Positions 25,599-33,408 of a DNA stretch of 64,000 bases are shown one piece after another. The stretch is from Candidatus Anaerostipes avistercoris. GTDB taxonomy: Bacteria > Bacillota > Clostridia > Lachnospirales > Lachnospiraceae. The notes under the pieces are model-generated. The model was given only the letters and a program-made list of their open reading frames with translations. It did no database searches and was not told the origin of the DNA. The position numbers and the translations under genes were made by a program. The stretch spans positions 171,733 to 235,732 of the forward strand of contig DWWD01000046.1 of the NCBI GenBank assembly GCA_019119895.1. The letters are read 5' to 3'. Numbering within the stretch: position 1 is the stretch's first letter; every line of letters starts with the position of its first letter.

Positions 25599-26074
25599 AA
25601 ATTAATTTAGTAAGAATCGATGACAGACTGATTCACGGACAGGTGGCAACTGTCTGGGCAAAAGAAGCAAACGCAGAGAGAATCATTATCTGCAGTGATG
25701 AAGTAGCGAAAGATGAGATCCGCAAAACCCTGCTCCTTCAGGTAGGACCTCCGGGAGTCAAAGTCAGTGTTGTCAATGTGGCAAAAGCGGTGCGTGTGTA
25801 TAACAATCCAAAATATGAAAAAGATACGGTATTTTTCCTTTATACATGTCCGCAGGATGTACTCCGAATGGCGGAAGCAGGAGTGCCGATCAAGAGTGTC
25901 AACGTGGGAGGAATGGCGTTTAAGACAGGAAAACGTCAGATCACAAAAGCGGTTTCCGTAGACGATGACGATGTGCAGGCATTCCGGAAGCTCCATGAAA
26001 TGGGAATCGAACTGGAGATTCGTCCGGTGGCAACGGATAAAAAAGTAGATCTTATGAGCAAGATTGAAGAATAG
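25595..26074 (+). CDS. sorB: PTS mannose/sorbose-family EIIB component
   Basis: The 159-residue protein has the EIIB(Man) signature RIDDRLIHGQVATVW with His14 as phosphorylation site and VNVGGMAFKTGKRQITKAV further on. It transfers the phosphate from EIIA to the incoming sugar. ATGA overlap with the EIIA gene shows translational coupling. Length is normal for the family. Product of L-sorbose uptake would be L-sorbose 1-phosphate, the substrate of the SorE homologue encoded downstream. Confidence 0.88.
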   Translation: MKINLVRIDDRLIHGQVATVWAKEANAERIIICSDEVAKDEIRKTLLLQVGPPGVKVSVVNVAKAVRVYNNPKYEKDTVFFLYTCPQDVLRMAEAGVPIKSVNVGGMAFKTGKRQITKAVSVDDDDVQAFRKLHEMGIELEIRPVATDKKVDLMSKIEE

Positions 26075-26095
26075 GAAAAGCAGGAGGATTTTAAA

Positions 26096-26917
26096 ATGGG
26101 ATTATCAACAGTACAGATTATATTATTAGTCATTTTCGGATGTGTTGCCGGTATGGGAAGCGTGCTGGATTCCTTCCAGACCCATCGTCCGCTGGTTGCT
26201 TGTACAATCGTAGGAGCAATCCTGGGAGATCTTCAGACGGGAATCATCCTCGGAGGAACCCTTGAAATGATCGCTCTCGGATGGATGAATATCGGAGCGG
26301 CTCAGTCACCGGACTCAGCGCTGGCAAGTATTATTTCCACCATTCTGGTTATCGTAGGAAACCAGTCCATTTCCGCAGGAATCGCCATTGCTCTTCCGGT
26401 AGCGGTGGCAGGTCAGGTTCTGACAGTCTTTGCGAGAACTGTGACTATCTTCTTCCAGCATGCGGCAGATAAATATGCGGAGGAGGCAAACTTCCGTATG
26501 ATTGATGTATGTCACGTAACAGCTCTGGCAGTTCAGGCCCTTCGTGTGGCGGTTCCGACTTTCCTGGTTGCGGCAGTTGTCAGCCCGTCAGGCGTTCAGT
26601 CTCTGCTGGACAGCATTCCGGAAGTAATCACAGGCGGTCTGACAGTGGCAGGTGGAATGATCGTAGTTGTCGGTTATGCTATGGTGCTGAATATGATGGG
26701 AGCCCAGTATCTGATGCCATTTTTCTTCCTCGGCTTCACCATTGCGGCTTTCACAGATTTCAACCTGGTTGCGTTCGGAATCATGGGTGCTGTTTTCGCC
26801 ATTATCTATGTACAGCTGAATCCGAAATTTGCGGATCTTAAAGTAGTGGCCGCAGCGGACACTGGTGCGGGAACCGCAGACGATGACTTGGATGATGAAC
26901 TGGACGATGAACTGTAA
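26096..26917 (+). CDS. sorA: PTS mannose/sorbose-family EIIC component
   Basis: The 273-residue membrane protein has the EIIC(Man) core: STVQIILLVIFGCVAGMGSVLDSF, GDLQTGIILGGTLEMIALGWMNIGAAQSPD split over the first half, and several membrane segments. With EIID it forms the sugar channel. The C-terminus ends in an unusual acidic DDDLDDELDDEL tail, also hinted at in the EIIA tail. Position 22 bp after EIIB with AGGAGG. The specificity for L-sorbose is inferred from sorE and sorD in the same operon. Confidence 0.87.
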   Translation: MGLSTVQIILLVIFGCVAGMGSVLDSFQTHRPLVACTIVGAILGDLQTGIILGGTLEMIALGWMNIGAAQSPDSALASIISTILVIVGNQSISAGIAIALPVAVAGQVLTVFARTVTIFFQHAADKYAEEANFRMIDVCHVTALAVQALRVAVPTFLVAAVVSPSGVQSLLDSIPEVITGGLTVAGGMIVVVGYAMVLNMMGAQYLMPFFFLGFTIAAFTDFNLVAFGIMGAVFAIIYVQLNPKFADLKVVAAADTGAGTADDDLDDELDDEL

Positions 26918-26935
26918 GATTGGGAGGAAAAAATA

Positions 26936-27757
26936 ATGAGTGAAAAGAAATTAACAAAAAGAGACCGCGTCAATATGTTCTTAAGAACAAATCTGCAGCA
27001 GGCATCTTTTAACTATGAGCGTATGCATGGACTCGGTATGGCATTTGATATGGTGCCGGCCATCAAAAGACTCTATGAAACAAAAGAAGAAAGGGTGGCA
27101 GCCCTTAAAAGACATCTGACATTTTTCAATGTAACGCCGGGAGCTGTCGGACCGGTTCTGGGAGTCACAGCTGCTCTGGAGGAATCCAAAGCAAACGGAG
27201 CCGACATTGATGAAGCAACCATCGGAAGTATCAAAATCGGACTGATGGGACCGTTCTGCGGCGTCGGCGATCCGATTTTCTGGGGAACTCTCCGTCCGAT
27301 CACAGCGGCGATCGGAGCGTCTCTGGCATTAAATGGAAGCCTTTTGGGACCGGTATTATTCTTTGTTGCATTTAACCTGGTACGTCTTGCGGCATTGTAT
27401 TTCGGACTGGAATTCGGATACAAAAAAGGACTGGATTTCGTACAGCATCTGGCCGGAAATATGCTGCAGAAAGTAACAGAAGGAGCGTCTATTCTCGGAT
27501 TGTTCGTCATGGGAGCACTGGTATCTGCCTGGACGACCATCAATGTTCCGCTTGTAGTATCAAAAGTTACGACAGATGGAGAGACAACGATCACTACCGT
27601 GCAGGATATTCTGGATCAGCTGCTTCCTGGACTTCTTGCATTGATCCTGACACTGGTCGTATCAAAATTATTAAAGAAGAATATCAGTCCGATCGCGATT
27701 ATCTTTATTCTGTTTATTGTTGGAATCGTCGGATACGGTCTGGGAATTTTAGCTTAA
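26936..27757 (+). CDS. sorM: PTS mannose/sorbose-family EIID component
   Basis: The 273-residue protein starts RDRVNMFLRTNLQQASFNYERM, typical of EIID(Man), with GLMGPFCGVGDPIFWGTLRP and a C-terminal membrane anchor. EIID and EIIC together form the translocation unit of mannose-type PTS. It follows EIIC by 18 bp, and the SorE homologue starts 15 bp after it. Length is normal. The sugar is inferred as L-sorbose. Confidence 0.88.
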   Translation: MSEKKLTKRDRVNMFLRTNLQQASFNYERMHGLGMAFDMVPAIKRLYETKEERVAALKRHLTFFNVTPGAVGPVLGVTAALEESKANGADIDEATIGSIKIGLMGPFCGVGDPIFWGTLRPITAAIGASLALNGSLLGPVLFFVAFNLVRLAALYFGLEFGYKKGLDFVQHLAGNMLQKVTEGASILGLFVMGALVSAWTTINVPLVVSKVTTDGETTITTVQDILDQLLPGLLALILTLVVSKLLKKNISPIAIIFILFIVGIVGYGLGILA

Positions 27758-27772
27758 CCGGGAGGACATAAT

Positions 27773-29035
27773 ATGAGAACAAAAGCAGTAAGGCTGTATG
27801 GAGAAATGGATTTGAGGCTGGATGAATTTGAGCTGCCGGAGATGAGAGATGACGAAATTCTTGCCGAGGTAGTCACAGACAGCCTGTGCATGTCCAGCTA
27901 CAAAGCGATCACACAGGCCCAGCGTCATAAAAAAGTACCGGAAGATATCGGCGAACATCCGATCATTCTGGGACATGAATTCTGCGGAATTATTCTGGAA
28001 GTAGGAGAGAAGTGGAAAGGGCAGTATCAGCCGGGAGACAAATTTGTGATCCAGCCAAACATCGGAGACGAAAGAGGATATGCCCCGGGATATTCTTTCC
28101 GGTACATGGGTGGAGACGCTACTAAAATAATTTTCTCAAATCAGGTCATGGAAAATGGTTCTTTGTTAAAGTATCAGGGGGACACCTTTTTTGAAGGTTC
28201 TCTGGTAGAGCCGTTATCCTGTGTGGTAGGAGCGTTTAATGCCCAGTACCATATGAAGAAAATGTACAGCTATGAACATGTAATGGGAATCCGGGAGGGA
28301 GGCGCCATGGCGCTTCTCGGAGCAACCGGACCGATGGGATTTCTGGCAATTGATTTTGCCATTCATGGTCCGAAAAGGCCGTCAGTGCTTGTGGTGACCG
28401 GAAGAACTCAGTCAAAACTTGACATGGCAGAGAAATTATATCCGGTAGAAGAGGCAGCGGAAAACGGAGTAAAGCTGATCTATGTAAATACAAGGGATAT
28501 GGAAGATATGGCTGAAAATCTCTGCAGCTATACAGAAGATCAGGCAGGATTTGATGATGTGATGATCTTCGCACCGGACCGGAAACTGGTTTCTGACAGC
28601 GCTGCAATGCTTAAGTATGACGGATGCCTGAATTTCTTCTCCGGACCGGCGGACACAAAGTTCAGCGCCGATGTCAATTTTTATGACATTCATTATAATT
28701 CCACGCACTTTGTGGGAACCAGCGGCGGAAACACAGAAGATATGAAACAATCTATTGAATTAATCGAAAAGAAAACCGTCAACGCGGCGAAAATTGTGAC
28801 CCATGTATTGGGTCTGGATCGAGCAGCGGAGACAACGAAACAGCTGCCTGAAATCGGCGGCGGAAAGAAAATTGTCTACACCCACCATAAATTTCCGATG
28901 ATGGAAGTTGACAAAGTCGGTGAAATAAGTGAAAATAATTTTATTAAAGGATTAAAAACGATTTTGGCAAAACACGGATATTTATGGAGCGGCGAGGCAG
29001 AAAGGTATTTCATGGAAAATGCTCCTGATATCTGA
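27773..29035 (+). CDS. sorE: L-sorbose-1-phosphate reductase
   Basis: The 420-residue protein is a medium-chain dehydrogenase resembling Klebsiella SorE along its length: KAVRLYGEMDLRLDEFELP, DDEILAEVVTDSLCMSSYK, HPIILGHEFCG, DTFFEGSLVEPLSCVVGAFNAQY and LGATGPMGFLAIDFAIHGP. SorE reduces L-sorbose 1-phosphate to D-glucitol 6-phosphate with NAD(P)H. A GroES-like zinc domain precedes the Rossmann domain; Cys and His of GHEFCG are retained. Immediately downstream of the EII genes, as expected for the second step of the pathway. Confidence 0.88.
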   Translation: MRTKAVRLYGEMDLRLDEFELPEMRDDEILAEVVTDSLCMSSYKAITQAQRHKKVPEDIGEHPIILGHEFCGIILEVGEKWKGQYQPGDKFVIQPNIGDERGYAPGYSFRYMGGDATKIIFSNQVMENGSLLKYQGDTFFEGSLVEPLSCVVGAFNAQYHMKKMYSYEHVMGIREGGAMALLGATGPMGFLAIDFAIHGPKRPSVLVVTGRTQSKLDMAEKLYPVEEAAENGVKLIYVNTRDMEDMAENLCSYTEDQAGFDDVMIFAPDRKLVSDSAAMLKYDGCLNFFSGPADTKFSADVNFYDIHYNSTHFVGTSGGNTEDMKQSIELIEKKTVNAAKIVTHVLGLDRAAETTKQLPEIGGGKKIVYTHHKFPMMEVDKVGEISENNFIKGLKTILAKHGYLWSGEAERYFMENAPDI

Positions 29036-29049
29036 CAGAAAGGGGTATT

Positions 29050-29898
29050 ATGAGCAGCGAAATATCAGTTCGGGATCAAATATTTTCAACATACGATAGT
29101 TTATATGATGCAGAAAAAAAAGTAGCAGATTACTTGATCAGCCACCCATCGGAAGCAATCGAGATGTCCGTATCGGAACTGGCCCAGCACTGCGAGGCCA
29201 GCCAGGCGACCATCGTGAGATTCTGCAAGAAGATCGGCTGCAAAGGGTTTCATCAGCTGAAGATCAGGATGGCGGGAGAGCAGAGAGAACAGGAAGAACA
29301 GGTGATTTCCAACGAGATCAATCTGGATCATATGGAGCAGTCACTGAATAACATTCTGGGAAGCAAACTGGAAGAACTGAAGGCGACGTATTCCAATTTT
29401 GATCCAAAAGAGCTGCGGGAAATCATTGATAAGATTCTTCAGGCGGATATGATCGAATTTGCCGCCATGGGAAATACCATTCCCATCGCTCTGGACGGCA
29501 CTTATAAGTTCAATCAGCTGGGAATCAAGGCAGTTAGTTCAACCATCTGGGAGAGCCAGGAAGCTTTCTCCCGCATTCTGAAAGAGAAAGATATGCTGTT
29601 TGCCATATCGGCATCAGGAGCATCCAAACGCCTGCTCAATATGGTGGAGATCGCAAAGGAAAATCAGGCAGTCACAGTCGCCATTACCAATCAGGCAAAG
29701 TCCCCTCTCGCGGAGGCATGCGACTATGTGCTGCTGACTGCCACAAGGGAACATATTTTCCACGATCAGGTAAGTTTTACAAGGATGGCGGCCATGTCAG
29801 TGATTGACTGTTTGTTCTTATTCCTTTTTTCTACAAAATGGGATTCTTTCAAGAATGTGGCGGAGCACGAGCAATCTGTTGCGGAAGAAAAAATGTGA
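29050..29898 (+). CDS. MurR/RpiR-family transcriptional regulator
   Basis: The 282-residue protein has an N-terminal HTH_6 DNA-binding domain (about residues 1-75; MSVSELAQHCEASQATIVRFCKKIGCKGF) and a C-terminal SIS domain (about 115-250; IEFAAMGNTIPIALDGTYKF, LFAISASGASKRLLNMVEIAK), which binds phosphosugars. As the only regulator in the sorbose operon it presumably controls the promoter at 25058 with a phosphosugar effector such as glucitol 6-phosphate or L-sorbose 1-phosphate (inference). Known sor operons use a SorC-type regulator instead. A terminator follows before sorD. Confidence 0.9.
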   Translation: MSSEISVRDQIFSTYDSLYDAEKKVADYLISHPSEAIEMSVSELAQHCEASQATIVRFCKKIGCKGFHQLKIRMAGEQREQEEQVISNEINLDHMEQSLNNILGSKLEELKATYSNFDPKELREIIDKILQADMIEFAAMGNTIPIALDGTYKFNQLGIKAVSSTIWESQEAFSRILKEKDMLFAISASGASKRLLNMVEIAKENQAVTVAITNQAKSPLAEACDYVLLTATREHIFHDQVSFTRMAAMSVIDCLFLFLFSTKWDSFKNVAEHEQSVAEEKM

Positions 29899-29927
29899 TA
29901 TTTCACAAATTAGCGGAAATGAATCAG

Positions 29928-29958
29928 GAGGCATCATAAAACGATGCCTCTTTTGTTT
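29928..29958 (+). terminator. Internal terminator between the RpiR gene and sorD
   Basis: GAGGCATC, loop, GATGCCTC form a perfect 8-bp stem (29928-29950) followed by TTTTGTTT. No promoter is seen between it and sorD, so partial read-through is probable. Confidence 0.8.
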
Positions 29959-29980
29959 GTATATGAAGAAGGAGAAAGAC

Positions 29981-30796
29981 ATGAAAGATAGCTGGTTAAA
30001 TTTAGAAGGAAAAACAGTGATCGTAACCGGAGGAGCATCCGGAATCGGAAAGGCAGTGGCACAGGAATTCTTAAATGTGGGAGCCAATGTGGCCATTTCA
30101 GACATGGCGGAAACTGCCCCGGATCTGGAGGCCGGACAGGATCAGTTCGCTTACATAAGAACAGATGTCACCAAACCGCAGGAAGTGGAAGAAATGGTGA
30201 AAAAGGTAACTGAAATCTTCGGAACCGTCGATGTGCTTATTAATAATGCGGGCATCAATATTCCAAGACTCCTGGTGGATCCGAAAGATCCGAAAGGACA
30301 GTATGAGCTGGATGAGGCTGTCTGGGATAAAGTGTGCAATGTCAATCTGAAAGGCGTTTTCTTCTGTGCACAGGCAGTTGCCAGGGTCTTGACAGAAAAG
30401 GGAAAAGGAGTCATTATCAATATGTCATCCGAGAGCGGCCTGGAAGGTTCAGAGGGACAGAGCGTGTATGCGGCAACAAAGAATGCGGTAAATTCTCTGA
30501 CCAGATCCTGGGCGAAAGAGCTTGGAAAACAGGGAGTCCGCGTAGTCGGAGTGGCACCTGGAATCATGGAAGCCACAGGACTGCGCACTCTGGCTTATGA
30601 ATCAGCCCTTGCCTATACCAGAGGCATCACAGTGGATGACCTGAGAGCAGGATACGCAAGTACTTCCACAACGCCTCTGGGCCGTTCCGGAAAATTAAGT
30701 GAAGTAGCGGATATGTGTGTATATCTGGCAAGCGAAAGAGCCTCCTATGTCCATGGAGTGACGATCAATGTGGCAGGAGGAAAGACCAGAGGATAA
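29981..30796 (+). CDS. sorD: Sorbitol-6-phosphate 2-dehydrogenase
   Basis: ATG 29981 with AAGGAG upstream gives 271 residues. The short-chain dehydrogenase closely resembles Klebsiella SorD: VTGGASGIGKAVAQEF, LINNAGINIPRLLVDPK, IINMSSESGLEGSEGQSVYAATKNAVNS with the catalytic Ser-Tyr-Lys, VVGVAPGIMEATGLRT and the C-terminal NVAGGKTRG. It oxidises D-glucitol 6-phosphate to fructose 6-phosphate, the last step before glycolysis. It lies behind an internal terminator, so its level may be lower than that of the PTS genes. Long upstream reading-frame extensions run through the terminator and are rejected. Confidence 0.88.
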   Translation: MKDSWLNLEGKTVIVTGGASGIGKAVAQEFLNVGANVAISDMAETAPDLEAGQDQFAYIRTDVTKPQEVEEMVKKVTEIFGTVDVLINNAGINIPRLLVDPKDPKGQYELDEAVWDKVCNVNLKGVFFCAQAVARVLTEKGKGVIINMSSESGLEGSEGQSVYAATKNAVNSLTRSWAKELGKQGVRVVGVAPGIMEATGLRTLAYESALAYTRGITVDDLRAGYASTSTTPLGRSGKLSEVADMCVYLASERASYVHGVTINVAGGKTRG

Positions 30797-30814
30797 AAAA
30801 CACGGAGGTGTAAG

Positions 30815-31639
30815 ATGAATCTACAGTCAACATTTCAGATGAACAACGGAAACCGGATTCCGGTCATAGCCATGGGAAGCTGGGACAGCAGGGGCGATGA
30901 AGGATATCAGGCCTGCCTGGATGCTCTGGAGGCGGGATACCGCCATCTGGATACGGCAAGCTATTATGAAAATGAAGCGCAGGTGGGAGCAGCCGTCAGA
31001 GACAGCGGCATTCCGAGAGAAGAGGTTTTTGTCACCAGCAAAATCTGGTATACGGACATGGTGGAAGGGAAGCAGGAAGCGGCTTTCGAAAAAACATTAA
31101 AAGAGCTGGGTCTGGAGTATCTGGATCTGTATCTTCTCCACTGGCCGATCAACGATGTGGCAGGATCATGGAAGATTCTGGAAAAATATTACGATCAGGG
31201 GCTGATAAAGAATATCGGCGTCAGCAACTTTAATGAAAACCATCTGAAACGGCTGGAGAAAACTGCAAATGTTGCTCCGGCGGTGGATCAGATTGAGATT
31301 TGTCCGTTCCTCGTGCAGAAAGATACGGTGGATTACTGTAAAGGACAGGGAATTATCGTGGAAGCATGGGGACCGCTGGGGAAAGGAAAGCAGCTGGGAG
31401 AGCCGGAAATCATGAAACTGGCGGAAAAATACAAAAAGACGCCGGCGCAGATCATTCTCCGGTGGCACCTGCAGAGAGGCATCGTAAGTCTCCCGAAATC
31501 TGTCCATAAAGAACGCATCATTTCCAACAGAGACATTTTTGACTTTGAATTATCAGAAGAAGATATGAAACTGATGATGACCATGGACCACAGGGCAGAG
31601 ACCGGCAGAGGATACCCGGCGGAATATAAAGAAGCATAA
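30815..31639 (+). CDS. Aldo/keto reductase
   Basis: The 274-residue protein has the AKR catalytic tetrad: Asp in LDTASYYENE, the Tyr of the same segment, Lys in TSKIWYT and His in LLHWP, and the NADPH-binding C-terminal part VSLPKSVHKERI. AKR substrates are poorly predictable. Being the last gene of the sorbose operon, 18 bp after sorD, it may reduce a sugar or related carbonyl compound; the classic sor operon has no such gene. Closed by a strong terminator. Confidence 0.85.
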   Translation: MNLQSTFQMNNGNRIPVIAMGSWDSRGDEGYQACLDALEAGYRHLDTASYYENEAQVGAAVRDSGIPREEVFVTSKIWYTDMVEGKQEAAFEKTLKELGLEYLDLYLLHWPINDVAGSWKILEKYYDQGLIKNIGVSNFNENHLKRLEKTANVAPAVDQIEICPFLVQKDTVDYCKGQGIIVEAWGPLGKGKQLGEPEIMKLAEKYKKTPAQIILRWHLQRGIVSLPKSVHKERIISNRDIFDFELSEEDMKLMMTMDHRAETGRGYPAEYKEA

Positions 31640-31659
31640 AACTGTGCAGGATCAGAGGA

Positions 31660-31710
31660 TCGGGCCGCAGAACATCGGAAAGGAATCGGATGTTCTGCGG
31701 CCTGATTTTT
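31660..31710 (+). terminator. Terminator of the sorbose operon
   Basis: GGCCGCAGAACATC (31663-31676) and GATGTTCTGCGGCC (31689-31702) are a perfect 14-bp inverted repeat, extended by ATC/TGAT, followed by TTTTT. Confidence 0.92.
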
Positions 31711-31846
31711 AAGATAGTTTACCGGACTTACTGCATGTAAGAGTGACGGGGCGGGTTACAGTCTGTAAAACAATGCCAGAAGCATTTACAGAAGTAGAAA
31801 GTGACAGGACAAAAATAAAATATTTTTCTTAGATTGTCTCATAGCT

Positions 31847-32236
31847 TTACTCCTCATATTCTATAATAATTTCTTCTTTTTCAATATGTTCATTTTTTGT
31901 TATTTGAAAATCTTTATATACTAGAACTGCATAAAATCCGATGAACATTAAAAGACAAGAGACAACGATAAGAACAATACGTTTTATAAAAGTATTCTTT
32001 TTCATTTTCTTGCTAAGATAATTGGAATCTGCCTGATTGATATAAGAATCAACAACTTCTTGAGGTGTTCCAAATTCTCTGATCAAATCTTGAATAGATA
32101 GAATTGAATGGTCATCGGCATAATCCTGGACAGTATTTTCAAAACCCTTAAGATATTGACGTTCTTGTTTCCCCAGAATTGGAAATAAGTTTTTTATTTT
32201 ATGCAAATAAATTGCAGTAAAAGATTTTCTTTTCAT
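31847..32236 (-). CDS. DUF1700/HAAS-like single-pass membrane protein next to PadR
   Basis: The 129-residue protein has an N-terminal soluble helical part (about residues 1-80: LHKIKNLFPILGKQERQYLKGF and IQDLIREFGTPQEVVDSYI), typical of HAAS or DUF1700-like domains, and one membrane segment (about 86-108). Such proteins are commonly encoded next to PadR regulators and may act as membrane anti-regulators, but the function is not established. It is 27 bp downstream of the padR gene on the same strand, in one unit. I recognise the domain type only by its motif pattern. Confidence 0.6.
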   Translation of the reverse strand: MKRKSFTAIYLHKIKNLFPILGKQERQYLKGFENTVQDYADDHSILSIQDLIREFGTPQEVVDSYINQADSNYLSKKMKKNTFIKRIVLIVVSCLLMFIGFYAVLVYKDFQITKNEHIEKEEIIIEYEE

Positions 32237-32263
32237 AAATAAAATTTCACTCCCTTCTATAAA

Positions 32264-32611
32264 TTATTCTTGATTAAGACGACAGAGAATTGCATGAACG
32301 CCTTGGACTACTTGCTGGTAATTATCACGAATAGATACCAGATACTGTTTTCCTTCTGGCTCTAATTTGTAATAAATTCGAGTTCGTTTTTTCCCGACTT
32401 TTTTTGAATATTCACTGATATATCCTTCATTTTCTAATTTATAAGTAGCAGAATATAATGTATTTTGTGAAATAGAAAGGGAATTGTCGGATAAATCTTT
32501 GATAGATTTTGATATTTGGTATACATAGCTGTCTCCCTTTTCAAGAAGAGATAGAATCAACATTTCTGTAATTCCAGTGATAAAGTTGTTGCGATTTGCC
32601 ATGTTGATCAA
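32264..32611 (-). CDS. PadR-family transcriptional regulator
   Basis: The 115-residue protein is a winged helix regulator of the short PadR type: NFITGITEMLILSLLEKGDSYVYQISKSI, NTLYSATYKLENEGYISEYS and KRTRIYYKLEPEGKQYL, followed by a single dimerisation helix. PadR proteins usually repress a divergent or neighbouring transporter or membrane protein gene in response to small molecules. A 31-bp palindrome lies 57 bp upstream, containing the -35 boxes of this gene and of the divergent membrane protein gene. The RBS is a normal AGG-type. Confidence 0.92.
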   Translation of the reverse strand: MINMANRNNFITGITEMLILSLLEKGDSYVYQISKSIKDLSDNSLSISQNTLYSATYKLENEGYISEYSKKVGKKRTRIYYKLEPEGKQYLVSIRDNYQQVVQGVHAILCRLNQE

Positions 32612-32644
32612 ACCTTTCTGTTTCTTGATAATTGTTCTGTATAT

Positions 32645-32673
32645 ATTCTAACAGACAAGATTTATTTAATCAA
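32645..32673 (-). promoter_or_regulatory. Promoter of the padR unit
   Basis: On the - strand TTGATT (32673-32668), 17-bp spacer, TAGAAT (32650-32645). The -35 lies in the left arm of the palindrome at 32668-32698. Confidence 0.65.
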
Positions 32674-32698
32674 TATTTTGTTGTTCAAAATATTGATT
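32668..32698. promoter_or_regulatory. 31-bp palindrome, candidate PadR operator
   Basis: AATCAATATTTTG, 5-bp loop TTGTT, CAAAATATTGATT: a perfect 13-bp inverted repeat between the padR unit and the divergent gene, with a promoter -35 touching each arm. Binding by the adjacent PadR is inference. Confidence 0.7.
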
Positions 32699-32725
32699 GA
32701 CAGAAACAATAAAAAGATATACAAT
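32697..32725 (+). promoter_or_regulatory. Promoter of the small membrane protein gene
   Basis: TTGACA (32697-32702), 17-bp spacer, TACAAT (32720-32725). The -35 overlaps the right edge of the palindrome by 2 bp. Confidence 0.75.
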
Positions 32726-32856
32726 AAATATAGATTCACAAGTGTAATATAAAATTGGCGCAGGCTGCATCAGGAAAGATAAGAAACGGAGGAGGTGAAT
32801 AACAATATAGGATTGAAAAAGAGAACTTAAATATTAAAAAGAAAGGGGAATGTGTT

Positions 32857-33216
32857 ATGAAGAAGATAATAATCTTGGCAGGTCCTGTAATAGCTTATTT
32901 AATCTGTTATATTATCTGTGGTTTCAGGGAGAGTATATTAAGTCAGGCAGATGTTCCGGTTACCGCTTTCTTTCTGCTGGAATGTTTCGGCTATTGTGTG
33001 ATTGGAGTGTTGATTCTAGCTGTGGCAGAAACGATCCACAAGGAAAAACAAGATCAGAAGACAAAGATATTATGTGGTGTTGATATTCTTGTCCCTTTGA
33101 TGATCTGGATTTTTGGAATAAAAACAGGATACTTTCTCTTAATGACCAATGGATTTGTTTATATATATTTTGTCTTTCTGGGTGGGATTTTGTATTCTCT
33201 TATAAGAAGAAGTTAA
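32857..33216 (+). CDS. Small four-helix membrane protein, unknown function
   Basis: The 119-residue protein has four hydrophobic segments (about residues 5-23, 36-60, 70-86 and 95-113), a KEKQDQK loop and a basic C-terminus (RRS). I do not recognise a family. It is transcribed from a consensus-like promoter divergent to padR and is the most likely PadR target. A transport or stress role would fit PadR systems but is unproven. Ribosome site AAAGGGG is 9 bp before the ATG. A terminator follows 24 bp after the stop. The 130-bp leader contains a stray GGAGGAGGTG without an attached gene. Confidence 0.6.
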   Translation: MKKIIILAGPVIAYLICYIICGFRESILSQADVPVTAFFLLECFGYCVIGVLILAVAETIHKEKQDQKTKILCGVDILVPLMIWIFGIKTGYFLLMTNGFVYIYFVFLGGILYSLIRRS

Positions 33217-33236
33217 ACATATATTGTTTCTCGATA

Positions 33237-33305
33237 AATAAAAAGCCCTGTCTGAGTGAAAGTTACCGTTAAACGGCAGACGAAATCTCAGGCAGGCTTT
33301 TTTTA
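33237..33305 (+). terminator. Terminator after the small membrane protein gene
   Basis: AAAAGCCCTGTCTGAG (33241-33256) pairs, with a one-base bulge, with CTCAGGCAGGCTTTT (33287-33301), followed by further T. The loop contains its own CCGTT/AACGG mini-stem. Confidence 0.8.
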
Positions 33306-33342
33306 CTTCGTAGGAAATTGTGTTCTTTGCTTTTATTTAATG

Positions 33343-33372
33343 CTGACAAGAAAGGGAGATTCGTTGTATAAT
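33343..33372 (+). promoter_or_regulatory. Promoter of the gutM-like/hflX unit
   Basis: CTGACA (33343-33348), 18-bp spacer, TATAAT (33367-33372), 36 bp before the ATG. Confidence 0.65.
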
Positions 33373-33408
33373 GACTGTAATCTTGGAAAAGGAAAGAAAG
33401 GAAGAGAC

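Noticed and set aside
29804..29980. Longer sorD reading frame beginning inside the RpiR gene
   Set aside because: It would be translated through the terminator hairpin; ATG 29981 has AAGGAG and begins at the normal SorD N-terminus.
32786..32830. Strong ribosome-site-like GGAGGAGGTG in the leader of the small membrane protein gene
   Set aside because: The only reachable frame is an 11-codon GTG stretch with wrong spacing, so I do not call a leader peptide.
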